Source: Myxococcales bacterium
GTDB taxonomy: Bacteria > Myxococcota > Polyangia > Nannocystales > Nannocystaceae
Reading direction: 5' to 3'
Assembly (NCBI GenBank): GCA_016793465.1
Contig: JAEUJW010000066.1
Span: 1-64,000 of the forward strand
DNA length: 64,000 bases
The translations under genes were made by a program, and so were the position numbers. The notes beneath the pieces are model-generated. The model saw only the letters and a list, made by a program, of their open reading frames with translations. It was not told the DNA's origin and did no database searches. Shown in pieces: positions 54,804 through 63,793 of the stretch. Within the stretch, counting starts at the first letter, position 1. Each line of letters starts with the position of its first letter.

Positions 54804-55328
54804 ATGACGAAAGATGCGAATGCTATTTTCCGGGCCGAGAACGGGGTGCTGGAGCGCCTCAGCGCGCTCGAGACCCTCAAGGGGCTGAAAAATCGCGAGG
54901 CCGTGAGCCTGGGTGAGCTGGTCCGTTTCCTCGAATCTCGCGGGTTGTGGGCGCAGTTCGGCAAGATCACCCTCGGCGACCTGCGCGAGGGCTTCGGCCC
55001 CCCGCCGCCCGAGGCGAGCGCCAACGAGGAGCCGGCCAAGCCGGCGCGCAAGCGCAAGCAGCGGATCCTCGAGGACGAGCTGGCCGACATCGAGGTCGCC
55101 CCGACCGCCAAGGAAGCCCCGCCCGAGGACGGCGGGCTGTCGACCGACGAGGTGGCGCGCCAGGTGCTGCCGTTCGTCGAGGGCAACGGGGACGTGACGC
55201 TCGAGGACATCGCCGAGTACTGCCGCATCGACCGCAAGGTGCTGCGCCACCACATCGCCATCCTCGTCAAGGCGGGCCGGCTCGAGCGCATCGGCGCGGG
55301 GCGACACGCGGTCTACTCGACGCTGTAG
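54804..55328 (+). CDS. putative winged-helix protein
   Basis: 174 residues. N-terminal helical domain (LERLSALETLKGLKNREAV, GELVRFLESRGLWAQFGKI). A basic linker follows (PARKRKQRILEDELADIE), then a C-terminal winged-helix-like domain (VTLEDIAEYCRIDRKVLRHHIAILVKAGRLERI) with a wing ending HAVYSTL. It is probably DNA-binding, but I cannot place it in a family. ATG 54804 has an excellent ribosome site GGGAGGGG 6-7 nt upstream. It is divergent from nrdJ and might be controlled with it. Confidence 0.65.
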   Translation: MTKDANAIFRAENGVLERLSALETLKGLKNREAVSLGELVRFLESRGLWAQFGKITLGDLREGFGPPPPEASANEEPAKPARKRKQRILEDELADIEVAPTAKEAPPEDGGLSTDEVARQVLPFVEGNGDVTLEDIAEYCRIDRKVLRHHIAILVKAGRLERIGAGRHAVYSTL

Positions 55329-55340
55329 TCGTCGAGCGGC

Positions 55341-57788
55341 TCAGCGGCGGCGCAGCAGCGCGGCGAGGCTCGGGAGCACGAGGATCGCCGCGACGGCGGC
55401 GATCGAGATGCCGATCACGGCGAGCACGCCGATGCCACGCAGGCCGCCGTTGTCGGCGACCATGAAGGCGGCGAAGCCCATGACCGTGGTGGCGGTGGCG
55501 GCGAGGATGGCCGCGCCGGTGCCGCCGAGCGCGTCGGCGAGGCCCTCGAGGCCCTGCACGCGGCGGATGCGGTCGGTCAGGTAGACGCCGTTGTCGACGC
55601 CGATGCCGAGGATCGCCGGCAGGATCGGGACGTTGAACAGGGTGAAGCGGACGCCGCCGAGGCCCATGAGTCCGACCAGCCAGAGCATGCCGAGCGCGAG
55701 CGGCAGCAGGGTCAACAGGGTCAGGCCGAGCGAGCGCATCTGGGCCAGCACGAGCGCGGCGATCAGCCCGGCGGCGACCGCCAGCACGAACGGGGCCTCG
55801 CTCGCCATCATGCGGTACATGAGCGCGTAGACGGTGGTCTCGCCGACGAACACGCCGTCCGACCGGCCGAGCGGGGCGGTGAAGGCGGTCGTCTCGGCCA
55901 TGAACTCGAGGCCTTTAAAAATGTCGGCGGCGTCGAAGTTCGGGTAGGCGAGCACGGCGAAGCGGCCGTCGGCGCCGTGGAGCTTGCCCTTCAGCACCGG
56001 CGGCAGGCTCTCGAGGGTGACGGGCGGGGCGGCGAGCATGCGGCGCAGGCGCTGGGCGTCGGCGCTCGAGAGGGTGGCGTCGGCGTGCGCGTCGGTGCCG
56101 GCGGCGCGGGCCTCGAGGCGGTCCCACGTGGCCTCGGGGACATCCTCGGTGATCGCGGCGATCGCCTGGCGGCGATCGTCGACGTCGATCGCGGGGTCGG
56201 GCAGCAGGTCGGGGGCGGCGAACACGTCGGCGACGGTGGTGGTCGCGAGGTCGCGGGCCCGGGCGGCCTGCAGCACGGCGCGGGCCTGCTCGAGGGTGTC
56301 GACCACGAGGATGCCGGCGTGGATGTCGCGGTTGAAGATCCGGCTGATCAGCCGGGTGTCGGCCTCGGTCGACGCGCGGGTGAGGTCGGACTGGAGGGCG
56401 CGGCCGTTGTTCTCGAACTGCACGCGACCGACGCCGAACGCGAGCGCGGCCGAGGCGCCGACCACGGCGAGCAGCGTGGCCGCGGGGCGGCGCAGCACGA
56501 CGAGGTGGAGCAGGGCCTCGATCACCGACGCGCCGCGGCGACGCGTGACCCGCTTGACGCCGGACAGGCACAGCGCGGCGGGGTAGACGGTGACCATCGC
56601 CAGCAGGCACAGGGCCACGCCGGAGCCGGCGATGATGCCGAACTCCTGGAACGCGGGCAGCTCGGAGCTGGCCATCACGGCGAAGGCGCCGAGGGTGGTG
56701 CAGGAGGCGACGAGCAGCGGCACGACGAGGCCGGCGAACGCGCGGGCGATCGCCTCCTGGTCGGACACGCCGGCCTGCTCCTCGCGCACGCGCAGGAGGA
56801 AGTGGATGCCGGCGTCGATGCCCATGCCCATGACCACGGTGGAGATCAGGCTGGTCAGGGTGTTGAGGTGGCCGAGCGCGAGCTGGGTGAACGCCATCGA
56901 CCAGACCACGCCGCAGGTCAGGGGGATCAGCAGGGTGAACACCGCCCGGCCGGAGCGCAGCAGCAAGTAGAGGATGAGGACCACGCCGAGGAAGCCGAAG
57001 CTGCCGCTCTTCAGCATGTCGCCGGCGATCGTGGCCCGCTCGTCGGCCTTGACGATGTAGGGGCCGACCACGTTCCAGCTCAGGTCGGAGCCGGACCACG
57101 GGGCGTCCGCGGCGGCGTGGACCTCGCCGATGATCGCGCGGGTCTCGACGGAGATCTTCGCGGCGAAGTCGAGGTCGCTCGAGGCGCCGGTAGGGTGGGC
57201 CAGCAGGACCAGCGCGTCGACGCCGTCGCGCTCGTAGTAGTCGCGGAACTGGGTGCGGGCGAGCGCGGCCTCTTGCTTGGCGCGCACGAAGCTGCGGAGC
57301 GCCTCGGGGGCCGCGGGGTCGGGCGGCTCGAGGCACACGTCGGGCTCGAGGCGGCACAGCTCGTAGTGGGTCCAGGCCTGCACGCGCTCGCCGAGCTGCT
57401 CCATCTCCGCGTCGGTCAGGAACCACAGGGCGTGGTCGGCGAAGAAGTCGCTGCGCAGGCGATACTCGACGTCGCGGATGTCGGGGTGGACGGCGAGGCG
57501 CTCGGCGAGCGCGTCGGCGAAGGCGTGGCGCTGCTCGAGGGTGCCGTCGTGGACCACGACGTTGAGGCTGCCGAGCGCACCGAACGACGTTTCGATGCGA
57601 TCGAGGTTCTGCAGCACGGGGTGGTCCGCCGGCATGAGCGAGCGGATGTCGCTGTCGATGCGCAGGCGCGACGCCAGCCAGCCGGCGACCGCGGTGACGA
57701 CCACCGCGAGCACGAGCACGAGCTTGTGACGGCGCAGGACCGCGGCGATCCAGCGGTCGCGGAGGCGCTGTGGCGGGGCCGGCGGCAA
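55341..57788 (-). CDS. RND/MMPL-family exporter
   Basis: 815 residues with 12 predicted transmembrane helices in two SSD-like halves. After helix 1 (LVLVLAVVVTAVAGWL) come the typical RIDSDIRSLMPADHPVL and a large periplasmic loop, then five helices including VVMGMGIDAGIHFLLRVREE. The second half repeats this with IGVDNGVYLTDRIRR, the conserved GxDxG/D positions of MMPL transporters. The hopanoid transporter HpnN and lipid exporters are nearest in character; cargo is unknown. The only workable start is TTG 57788. Confidence 0.88.
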   Translation of the reverse strand: MPPAPPQRLRDRWIAAVLRRHKLVLVLAVVVTAVAGWLASRLRIDSDIRSLMPADHPVLQNLDRIETSFGALGSLNVVVHDGTLEQRHAFADALAERLAVHPDIRDVEYRLRSDFFADHALWFLTDAEMEQLGERVQAWTHYELCRLEPDVCLEPPDPAAPEALRSFVRAKQEAALARTQFRDYYERDGVDALVLLAHPTGASSDLDFAAKISVETRAIIGEVHAAADAPWSGSDLSWNVVGPYIVKADERATIAGDMLKSGSFGFLGVVLILYLLLRSGRAVFTLLIPLTCGVVWSMAFTQLALGHLNTLTSLISTVVMGMGIDAGIHFLLRVREEQAGVSDQEAIARAFAGLVVPLLVASCTTLGAFAVMASSELPAFQEFGIIAGSGVALCLLAMVTVYPAALCLSGVKRVTRRRGASVIEALLHLVVLRRPAATLLAVVGASAALAFGVGRVQFENNGRALQSDLTRASTEADTRLISRIFNRDIHAGILVVDTLEQARAVLQAARARDLATTTVADVFAAPDLLPDPAIDVDDRRQAIAAITEDVPEATWDRLEARAAGTDAHADATLSSADAQRLRRMLAAPPVTLESLPPVLKGKLHGADGRFAVLAYPNFDAADIFKGLEFMAETTAFTAPLGRSDGVFVGETTVYALMYRMMASEAPFVLAVAAGLIAALVLAQMRSLGLTLLTLLPLALGMLWLVGLMGLGGVRFTLFNVPILPAILGIGVDNGVYLTDRIRRVQGLEGLADALGGTGAAILAATATTVMGFAAFMVADNGGLRGIGVLAVIGISIAAVAAILVLPSLAALLRRR

Positions 57789-57888
57789 GGCGGCTCATCT
57801 TGCCCCAAGCCGGGGCGGGCCGGGAAGCGGCGGCGCTGCGGACCGCTGTCGCGAGCGCGACGCTCCGCACGCGCGGTGTGTACGAATG

Positions 57889-58749
57889 TTACGGTGCGCC
57901 GGCCGCGGGAATGGCGGCGGAGGCGGGCGTGGTTGCGGTGGCGGCGACCTGCGGCGCGCCGGTGAGGGCGGCGTGGACGATCGCCCGGACATGTGCCTCG
58001 ACGCGGCGGGCACCGGCGACGCTGAGGTGGATGCCGTCGCCGGCCCGGACGCGCTCGCTGCGTCCGCCGGGCACGCCGTCGACGTCGAGGCGGTCGGTGT
58101 AGTTGCCGTCCTCGTCGGCGAGCAGGCGCCAGATGTCGATGAAGTTGCCGCCGGGGCGGATCGCCATCTCGGCGCGGTAGATGGTGTTGACCCGCTGCAC
58201 GCGCACGTGGAACTTCTCCGGGCGCATCACCGGCATGCCGATCCAGAACAGCGGCTCGCCGCTCGGCGCGACGATGTCGGCGAACGCGTTGACGCGGCGG
58301 GCGTACTCCGCGGGCCAGCCGGGCTCGGGCCAGGTGACCCACTGGCCGCGGCTCATCCACAGGCCTTGCACGTCGTTGCCGCCGAACATGACGATCGTCG
58401 CGTCGGGGGTGAACTGCTCGAGCTGGGCGCGGGCCTCTCGCGGCCAGTTGAAGAAGTCGGGGCGGGCCAGGCCGGTGCTGCTCTTGCCCTTGCGGCGGAC
58501 CTCGTAGCCGTGGTGCTTGGCCAGGCCCTTCTCGAGGAAGAGGCCGACGGCGCCGGCGATCATGCTGTCGCCGAGGATGAGGATCTTCTTGCCGCCCGGC
58601 GCGGCGGGCTCGGCGACGGGGCCGGGATCCGTGGGGATCGGCTCGGCGGCGCGGGCGGGGCGGGCGAGGGTCGTGGCGGCGGCCCCGGCGAGCGCGGCGA
58701 GGAGGCGGCGGCGGGTCCAGTCGGCGGGGTCATGCGGGGGCAGGGACAC
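57889..58749 (-). CDS. exported DUF459-type SGNH hydrolase
   Basis: 286 residues. N-terminal TRRRLLAALAGAAATTLARPARA is a signal peptide with a twin-arginine look. The SGNH fold has nucleophile S62 in ILILGDSMIAG, the oxyanion Asn in VMFGGNDVQG, and the terminal DGIHLSVAGAR with Asp and His. This matches DUF459, a group linked to peptidoglycan or polysaccharide O-acetyl transfer/hydrolysis. GTG 58749 was chosen because it begins right before the signal; the frame remains open to 58902 without coding character. Confidence 0.8.
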   Translation of the reverse strand: MSLPPHDPADWTRRRLLAALAGAAATTLARPARAAEPIPTDPGPVAEPAAPGGKKILILGDSMIAGAVGLFLEKGLAKHHGYEVRRKGKSSTGLARPDFFNWPREARAQLEQFTPDATIVMFGGNDVQGLWMSRGQWVTWPEPGWPAEYARRVNAFADIVAPSGEPLFWIGMPVMRPEKFHVRVQRVNTIYRAEMAIRPGGNFIDIWRLLADEDGNYTDRLDVDGVPGGRSERVRAGDGIHLSVAGARRVEAHVRAIVHAALTGAPQVAATATTPASAAIPAAGAP

Positions 58750-58900
58750 GGCGGGAGGACGTGAATGTGCCCAAACTTGCGGCGCGGCGCAAAAGCCCGG
58801 TTCGCCTTGCTGCGCCGGCGAGGCGCGTGTATCTAACGCCGACCCCGAGAGATCTCGGAGCGCACGCCTCTGCGCACCTGCGCGCAGGTCAGGACCTGCC

Positions 58901-59245
58901 ATGACCCAACCGGACGTTCAGAAGTACATCGCCCATCTCGTCGCCAACCACCGCGTCCTGCTGTTCATGAAGGGCAACAAGACGTTCCCGCAGTGCGGCT
59001 TCTCGGCCGCGGTCGTCGAGGTGTTGAAGCGGCACGGGGTGCCGTTCGAGACGGTCAACGTGCTGCAGGACGCGTCGGTCCGCGAGGGCATCAAGCAGTT
59101 CTCGAGCTGGCCGACGATCCCCCAGCTCTACATCGCCGGGGAGTTCATCGGCGGCTGCGACATCGTGCGCGAGATGGACGCCAGCGGCGAGCTGGCCGAC
59201 AAGCTGCGGGCGACCGCGGCGCCGGGCGAGTCGTCGGCGTCCTGA
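58901..59245 (+). CDS. grxD: monothiol glutaredoxin, CGFS type
   Basis: 114 residues of the Grx4/Grx5 family. Active site C32 in TFPQCGFSAAVVE, substrate-binding LFMKGNK, the cis-Pro block WPTIPQLYI and GGCDIVREM. CGFS glutaredoxins hold and pass [2Fe-2S] clusters, often with BolA, and contribute to Fe-S protein assembly; cyaY in this window serves the same system. A TATCTA -10-like hexamer at about 58829 would give a ~65-nt leader. Confidence 0.95.
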   Translation: MTQPDVQKYIAHLVANHRVLLFMKGNKTFPQCGFSAAVVEVLKRHGVPFETVNVLQDASVREGIKQFSSWPTIPQLYIAGEFIGGCDIVREMDASGELADKLRATAAPGESSAS

Positions 59246-59271
59246 GCGATTGCGTCGAAGGTTTTGCCGGT

Positions 59272-59295
59272 GGTGTCCGCGTGTCCGCGGACACC
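59272..59295 (+). terminator. 10-bp hairpin after grxD
   Basis: GGTGTCCGCG-TGTC-CGCGGACACC is a perfect stem with a tetraloop, 27 nt after the grxD stop. Confidence 0.55.
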
Positions 59296-59441
59296 GACGG
59301 CATTGGCTCTGGTGCATGTGCGCGAGATCTCCCCGGGTCGCGGATAAGAACTTGAACCACAAGAGCGAGGTATGTAGTCATTGCCGGGAGCGTGGCTTGC
59401 TCGGCCATGCACCTGCCCTCGCCTTTCTCTGGAGTTTAGGC

Positions 59442-60152
59442 ATGTTCCTCCGTTCTCTCGCGGTCCTCACCCTCACTTCCACCTTCGCGCTCGCCGGCTG
59501 CGGCGACGACAAGAACGACGAAACCAGCCTCACGACGAACAACACCCCGTCGGGCGCGACCCCGGCGTCGGGCGACCCGTCGGGCGACCCGTCGGGTGAG
59601 CCGACCACGGGCGGCACCGGCGGCACCGAGTCGGACGCGACGACCAACATCATGACCGGCAACTCGATGAGCGAGGCGACGTCGTCGACGACGACCAACA
59701 ACCCGTCGGAGGTGACGACCACGCAGACCGACACGACGACCCCGCCGGACACCTCGGCGACCGACCCGTCGGAGACCGGTCCGGTCGACACCTCGGCCTC
59801 GGAGACCGGGCCGGCCGACACGGGCAGCTCGGACACCGGCGGCGGCGGCGACTTCTACGGGCCGTGCGAGATGGCGGACCCGCCGTGCCCGGCGGGCTCG
59901 GACTGCCTGATGATCGAGGGGCTCGACGGCAACTTCTGCTCGCCGACGTGCGAGGGCGGCACCATGTGCCCGGCCAACCCCGAGGGTTCGGCCATGGCCC
60001 AGTGCGCGCTGACCATGATGGGCAGCATGGACCCGGTGAACTGCGCGCTGGTGTGCCAGTTCCCCGATCCGGGCGGCAGCTGCCCCACCGGCACGAGCTG
60101 CAAGCAGCTGCCGGCGCCGAACGACTCGCTCGGCCTGTGCACCGCTCCGTGA
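59442..60152 (+). CDS. lipoprotein with Ser/Thr/Pro linker and Cys-rich domain
   Basis: 236 residues. Signal ends in lipobox ALAGC. Residues ~22-140 are low complexity (Thr, Ser, Gly, Asp, Pro; GDPSGDPSGEP and repeated SETGP segments). The C-terminal ~95 residues contain about ten Cys in small loops (GPCEMADPPCPAGSDCLM, FCSPTCEGGTMCP, CALVCQFPDPGGSCP), resembling the disulfide-rich modules of the 44471 lipoprotein. A GGAG ribosome site lies 8 nt upstream of the ATG. Surface role inferred. Confidence 0.72.
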   Translation: MFLRSLAVLTLTSTFALAGCGDDKNDETSLTTNNTPSGATPASGDPSGDPSGEPTTGGTGGTESDATTNIMTGNSMSEATSSTTTNNPSEVTTTQTDTTTPPDTSATDPSETGPVDTSASETGPADTGSSDTGGGGDFYGPCEMADPPCPAGSDCLMIEGLDGNFCSPTCEGGTMCPANPEGSAMAQCALTMMGSMDPVNCALVCQFPDPGGSCPTGTSCKQLPAPNDSLGLCTAP

Positions 60153-60162
60153 GCGGAGCTCG

Positions 60163-60193
60163 CGGGTCGCGGCCCTGCGTCGGCCGCGACCCG
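60163..60193 (+). terminator. 12-bp hairpin after the 59442 lipoprotein
   Basis: CGGGTCGCGGCC (60163-60174) pairs perfectly with GGCCGCGACCCG (60182-60193) across a 7-nt loop, 11 nt after the stop. Confidence 0.6.
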
Positions 60194-60319
60194 GCGCTTG
60201 ATGGGCGCCCGGGGGCCGGCGGATGGACCGGCGACCCGGGCGTTTCCGCGTGCGCCCGCGGCCGGCGAGACGGGGCCGGCGGACGACGCCAGGAAGTTCT
60301 GCGCCCGGCCGGGGTGCTG

Positions 60320-60325
60320 TAGGAT
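60320..60325 (+). promoter_or_regulatory. -10 hexamer of 60347 lipoprotein promoter
   Basis: TAGGAT, 21 nt before ATG 60347. The transcript would start about 14 nt before the ATG and keep GAGGGG as ribosome site. Confidence 0.35.
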
Positions 60326-60346
60326 GGGCGAAACGAGGGGATCGCC

Positions 60347-61099
60347 ATGAAGTTCACGGACGGCTGGAAGGTGTTCGCGGGCCTGTGCATCGGGCTGCTG
60401 GGCGCGTGTTTGCCGGAGGGCGACGCGGGCGAGTGCAGCGAGGCCGAGCCGTGTGCGGGCCGCGGCAAGGTGTGCAACCTGCTGACGAACGTCTGCGAGG
60501 TAGCTGACGTCAACAACGAGGCGACGGCCGAGGGCGAGGCGCCGGCGGACTTCTCGAACGTGCCGCTGCCGTTCTTCCGCGGCAAGGTGTGTGTGGCCAC
60601 CGACGTGAAGCCGGGCGAGACGGTGCCGGTGAAGATCTCGCCGTGCGTGCACACGTGCGTGACGCCGGGCAGCTTCGCGTTCAAGAAGCAGTACACGTGC
60701 AGCGGGTCGAGCTGCTCGTCGCTGACGCTGCTGTATTACCCGTCGGCGAGCGGCGCGGGCTGCCCGGCCGACGTGTTCGGCAAGTTCGACCGCTCGCAGT
60801 GCGCGTACACCGAGGGTCAGGTCTACGACGTCAGCGCCGGGCCGTACACCGTCACCTCCGGGCCGGTCAACGGCATCGCCACGGTCGAGCTGCCGTTCCT
60901 CTCCAACGACGACATCGCCGAGCTGCTGCCGCTCGAGAAGATGACCGACCAGCGGGTGGCGAAGACGTGGGAGCTGGCCAACAAGTACCCGCTCGACGAG
61001 CAGCGGGTGTTCCAGATCTCGATGAACGGCAGCAACCCGAGCGCGCCGGCCGACTGCTCCGACGAGAGCAAGTGCACCTGCCGGGAGATCGGCTTCTGA
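60347..61099 (+). CDS. Cys-rich lipoprotein, function unknown
   Basis: 250 residues. Signal ends in lipobox LLGAC. A short EGF-like Cys segment (GECSEAEPCAGRGKVCNLLTNVCE) opens the mature protein. A ~170-residue domain with Cys pairs follows (FFRGKVCVATDVKPGETVPV, SPCVHTCVTPGSFAF, YTCSGSSCSSLTLLYY) and the end is CTCREIGF. Beta-rich, disulfide-stabilised and probably surface exposed. A good ribosome site (GAGGGG) is present. It overlaps the start of the patatin gene. Confidence 0.72.
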   Translation: MKFTDGWKVFAGLCIGLLGACLPEGDAGECSEAEPCAGRGKVCNLLTNVCEVADVNNEATAEGEAPADFSNVPLPFFRGKVCVATDVKPGETVPVKISPCVHTCVTPGSFAFKKQYTCSGSSCSSLTLLYYPSASGAGCPADVFGKFDRSQCAYTEGQVYDVSAGPYTVTSGPVNGIATVELPFLSNDDIAELLPLEKMTDQRVAKTWELANKYPLDEQRVFQISMNGSNPSAPADCSDESKCTCREIGF

Positions 61100-62364
61100 G
61101 CGAGCCGGCGGACGAGTACGACCCACCCGAGGCGGCGATCGACGCGCCGCACGCGGGCGGGCGGCCGAAGGTCGGGCTCGTGCTGTCGGGCGGCGGGGCG
61201 CGCGGGGCCTACGAGGTCGGCGTGCTGCGCTACATCCGCGAGCGGCTGAAGGGCGACAACCGCTTCGACATCATCACCGGCAGCAGCATCGGGGCGATCA
61301 ACGGGGCGTACATCGCGGCCACGGCCGACCGTCCGCGGGCCCAGGGTCGCCTGCTCGCGCGGGTGTGGAGCGAGCTGAGCCTCGACGAGGTGTGCCGGTT
61401 CGGCTGGTCGCAGATGCGCGGCCTGCCGCAGGTGCTGTTCGGCAAGGTCGCGGGCAAGACGACCCACGGGGCGGGGCTCGGCGGCCTCGTCGATCCGCGG
61501 GCGATCCAGACGCTGGTGCGCACGCGCCTGCCGTGGCACGCCATCACCGAGAACCTGCACCGCGGGTACCTCTCGGCGATCTCGTGCACCGCGACCGAGG
61601 TCGTGACCGGCACCGTGACGATCTTCGTGCAGACCGCGGACGGCCAGCTGCCGCCGCACTGGCCGGCGGCGCAGCGGCAGAGCGTGGTGGTGGGCCCGAT
61701 CGCCGCGGCGCACGCGCTGGCCTCGGGGGCGATCCCGGTGCTGTTCCCGGCGGTGCGGGTCGGCGACCAGCTGTTCGCCGACGGCGGGCTGCGGCAGAAC
61801 ACGCCGCTGCGCCCGGCGATGCGCCTGGGCGCGACGCGGCTGCTGGTGATCGGCCTGCGCCACAAGCCGAACGCGGAGGAGGTCCTTCAGGTCCGCCAGG
61901 AGGCCGAGGGCATGTTCCCCAGCGCGATGTTCATGCTCGGCAAGGTGCTCAACGTGCTGCTGCTCGACAAGGTCGAGAACGACCTCGAGCGCATCCATCG
62001 CATGAACCAGATCCTGGCGGCGGGCGAGCGCGAGTTCGGGGCCGACTTCTCGGCGCGGCTGGCCTCGGCGATGGAGAAGCACAAGTCGACGCCGTACTCG
62101 CAGGTGCACACGGTGCTGATCCGGCCGAGCCAGGACCTGGGGCGGCTGGCGTTCGAGTCGGTGCAGCGCACCGGGCTGGCGCGCTACTCGGGGATCTTCG
62201 CGCGGTGGATCCGCTGGGCCGTGCAGGCCGACGGCGCGCGCCAGGAGAGCGACCTGGCCAGCTACCTGCTGTTCGACCCGGACTACGTGTCGCGGCTCAT
62301 CGAGCTCGGCTACGAGGACGCGGCGCGCCACCACTCCGAGCTGCTGGCGCTGTTCGACCGCTGA
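61072..62364 (+). CDS. patatin-like phospholipase
   Basis: About 430 residues. Oxyanion Gly-rich loop LVLSGGGARGAYEVGVL, nucleophile Ser in GSSIGAINGAY (G-x-S-x-G), and the dyad Asp in LFADGGLRQNTPL. These are the complete features of bacterial patatin phospholipases (lysophospholipase/PLA2 activity). No signal peptide, so cytosolic or peripheral. A C-terminal ~130 residues form an extra helical domain. The only standard in-frame start before the conserved core is GTG 61072, inside the preceding gene. A CTG at 61096, overlapping that gene's TGA (CTGA), would be an alternative. Confidence 0.85.
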   Translation: MHLPGDRLLSEPADEYDPPEAAIDAPHAGGRPKVGLVLSGGGARGAYEVGVLRYIRERLKGDNRFDIITGSSIGAINGAYIAATADRPRAQGRLLARVWSELSLDEVCRFGWSQMRGLPQVLFGKVAGKTTHGAGLGGLVDPRAIQTLVRTRLPWHAITENLHRGYLSAISCTATEVVTGTVTIFVQTADGQLPPHWPAAQRQSVVVGPIAAAHALASGAIPVLFPAVRVGDQLFADGGLRQNTPLRPAMRLGATRLLVIGLRHKPNAEEVLQVRQEAEGMFPSAMFMLGKVLNVLLLDKVENDLERIHRMNQILAAGEREFGADFSARLASAMEKHKSTPYSQVHTVLIRPSQDLGRLAFESVQRTGLARYSGIFARWIRWAVQADGARQESDLASYLLFDPDYVSRLIELGYEDAARHHSELLALFDR

Positions 62365-62370
62365 GCGGGC

Positions 62371-62835
62371 CTACTTGGCCTTCTTCTTGTCGGCGGCGGC
62401 CTTCTTCTTGGCGTCGGCGGCGGCCTTCTTGTCGGCCTTGGCCTTGGCCGCGTCCTCGGCCTTGATGTAGCCCTCGATCTGCTTCTGCGCGGCGCACTGG
62501 CACAGGGCGGCGCCGCCGAACAGGTCCATGCACTGCGAGGCGAGGTAGCGCAGCGTGCTGTCGGGGCAGAAGTGGCCGAGGATGGCCGCGCAGGTGCCGC
62601 TCTTGGACTTGTCGGTGTTCTGGCACTTGCACTTCGAGGGGTCGTTGAGGCAGCCGTTGCGCTCGAACGTGGTGGCCGAGGCGCCGGAGGCCCGGTCCTT
62701 GGCGGGCATGGCGGTCGAGCGCTCCTGCGTGTACGCGCCCTCGTCGGTGGCGGCGGTCATCGGCTCGCCGGCGCTGGCGGATGTCCCGAAGGACAGACAG
62801 GCGAGCAGTGCGGAGGCGGCGAGGAGGCGGGTCAT
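62371..62835 (-). CDS. small secreted Cys-rich protein with Lys/Ala tail
   Basis: 154 residues. Signal peptide (LLAASALLACLSFGTSASA), then a middle with eight Cys in ~55 residues (GCLNDPSKCKCQN, GTCAAILGHFCP, SQCMDLFGGAALCQCAAQ). The C-terminal ~35 residues are almost entirely Lys and Ala with a few Asp, predicted to be a highly basic helix that could bind DNA, polysaccharide or acidic surface components. Function unknown. The stop is 6 bp from the convergent patatin stop. Confidence 0.7.
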   Translation of the reverse strand: MTRLLAASALLACLSFGTSASAGEPMTAATDEGAYTQERSTAMPAKDRASGASATTFERNGCLNDPSKCKCQNTDKSKSGTCAAILGHFCPDSTLRYLASQCMDLFGGAALCQCAAQKQIEGYIKAEDAAKAKADKKAAADAKKKAAADKKKAK

Positions 62836-62842
62836 GAGGCCG

Positions 62843-62848
62843 ACGTTA
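62843..62848 (-). promoter_or_regulatory. -10 hexamer of the Cys-rich protein gene
   Basis: TAACGT on the minus strand ends 7 nt before ATG 62835; the expected start coincides with the ATG. Confidence 0.45.
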
Positions 62849-62914
62849 GCGGGGATCTCGGCGGGCCGCCAGAGTCCTCGCCAGGCCCCTTGCGCGGAGG
62901 CGGGCGGGCGTGCG

Positions 62915-63793
62915 ATGCCCCCCGGCATGCACGACTCGGCTTCACGGCCCTCCGGGCCTGACTCGCATACGACGGAGACGCTCGCGGGCCTGGTCAGCGC
63001 CTGCTTCGCCGACCGCGGCCTGCTCGCGGACCCGGCGCACCGGGCGGCGGTGGTGGAGACGGTAGCCCGGCTCGACCGCGGGGCCCTGCGCGTGGTCACC
63101 CCGAACGGCCCGGGTCGCCCGTGGACGGTCCACGCCTGGATCAAGCAGGCGATCTTGCTGTACTTCGCGGTCCAGGAGCTGCGGACGATCGAGCTCGGGC
63201 CGTTCGAGTACTTCGACAAGATCGCGCTGAAGCGCGACTGGGCGGCCGCGGGCGTGCGGGTGGTGCCGCCGGCGACGGCGCGCCACGGCAGCTTCATCGA
63301 GGCCGGGGCCGTGCTCATGCCGAGCTACGTGAACATCGGCGCGTGGGTCGGGGGCGGGACGATGGTCGACACGTGGGCGACGGTCGGCAGCTGCGCGCAG
63401 GTCGGTCGCAACGTGCACCTGTCGGGCGGGGTCGGGCTCGGCGGGGTGCTCGAGCCGCCGTCGGCCGCGCCGGTGATCGTCGAGGACGGGTGCTTCCTCG
63501 GCTCGCGGGCGATCGTCGTCGAGGGGGTCCATCTCGAGCGCGAGGTGGTGCTCGGAGCCAACGTCACGCTGACGGCGTCGACGCCGATCGTCGACGTCAC
63601 CGGGCCGGAGCCGGTGACCCACCGCGGCCGGGTCCCGGCCCGCTCGGTGGTCGTGCCGGGCACGCGGGCCCGCGAATTTCCCGCGGGGGTGTTCCAGGTC
63701 GCGTGCGCCCTCATCATCGGCCGACGCAGCGAGAGCACCGACCAGCGGACGAGTCTGAATCAGGCGCTGCGCGACTTTGACGTGCCGGTGTGA
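62915..63793 (+). CDS. dapD: tetrahydrodipicolinate N-succinyltransferase
   Basis: About 292 residues. The N-terminal helical domain is followed by RPWTVHAWIKQAILLYF and EYFDKIALKRDW. A left-handed beta-helix of hexapeptide repeats follows (GSFIEAGAVLMPSYVNIGAWVG), then the signature TMVDTWATVGSCAQVGRNVHLSGGVGLGGVLEP and the C-terminal strand region with VPARSVVVPGTR. It succinylates tetrahydrodipicolinate in the lysine and meso-diaminopimelate pathway. ATG 62915 or ATG 62927 could be the start; both precede the conserved region. Confidence 0.94.
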   Translation: MPPGMHDSASRPSGPDSHTTETLAGLVSACFADRGLLADPAHRAAVVETVARLDRGALRVVTPNGPGRPWTVHAWIKQAILLYFAVQELRTIELGPFEYFDKIALKRDWAAAGVRVVPPATARHGSFIEAGAVLMPSYVNIGAWVGGGTMVDTWATVGSCAQVGRNVHLSGGVGLGGVLEPPSAAPVIVEDGCFLGSRAIVVEGVHLEREVVLGANVTLTASTPIVDVTGPEPVTHRGRVPARSVVVPGTRAREFPAGVFQVACALIIGRRSESTDQRTSLNQALRDFDVPV

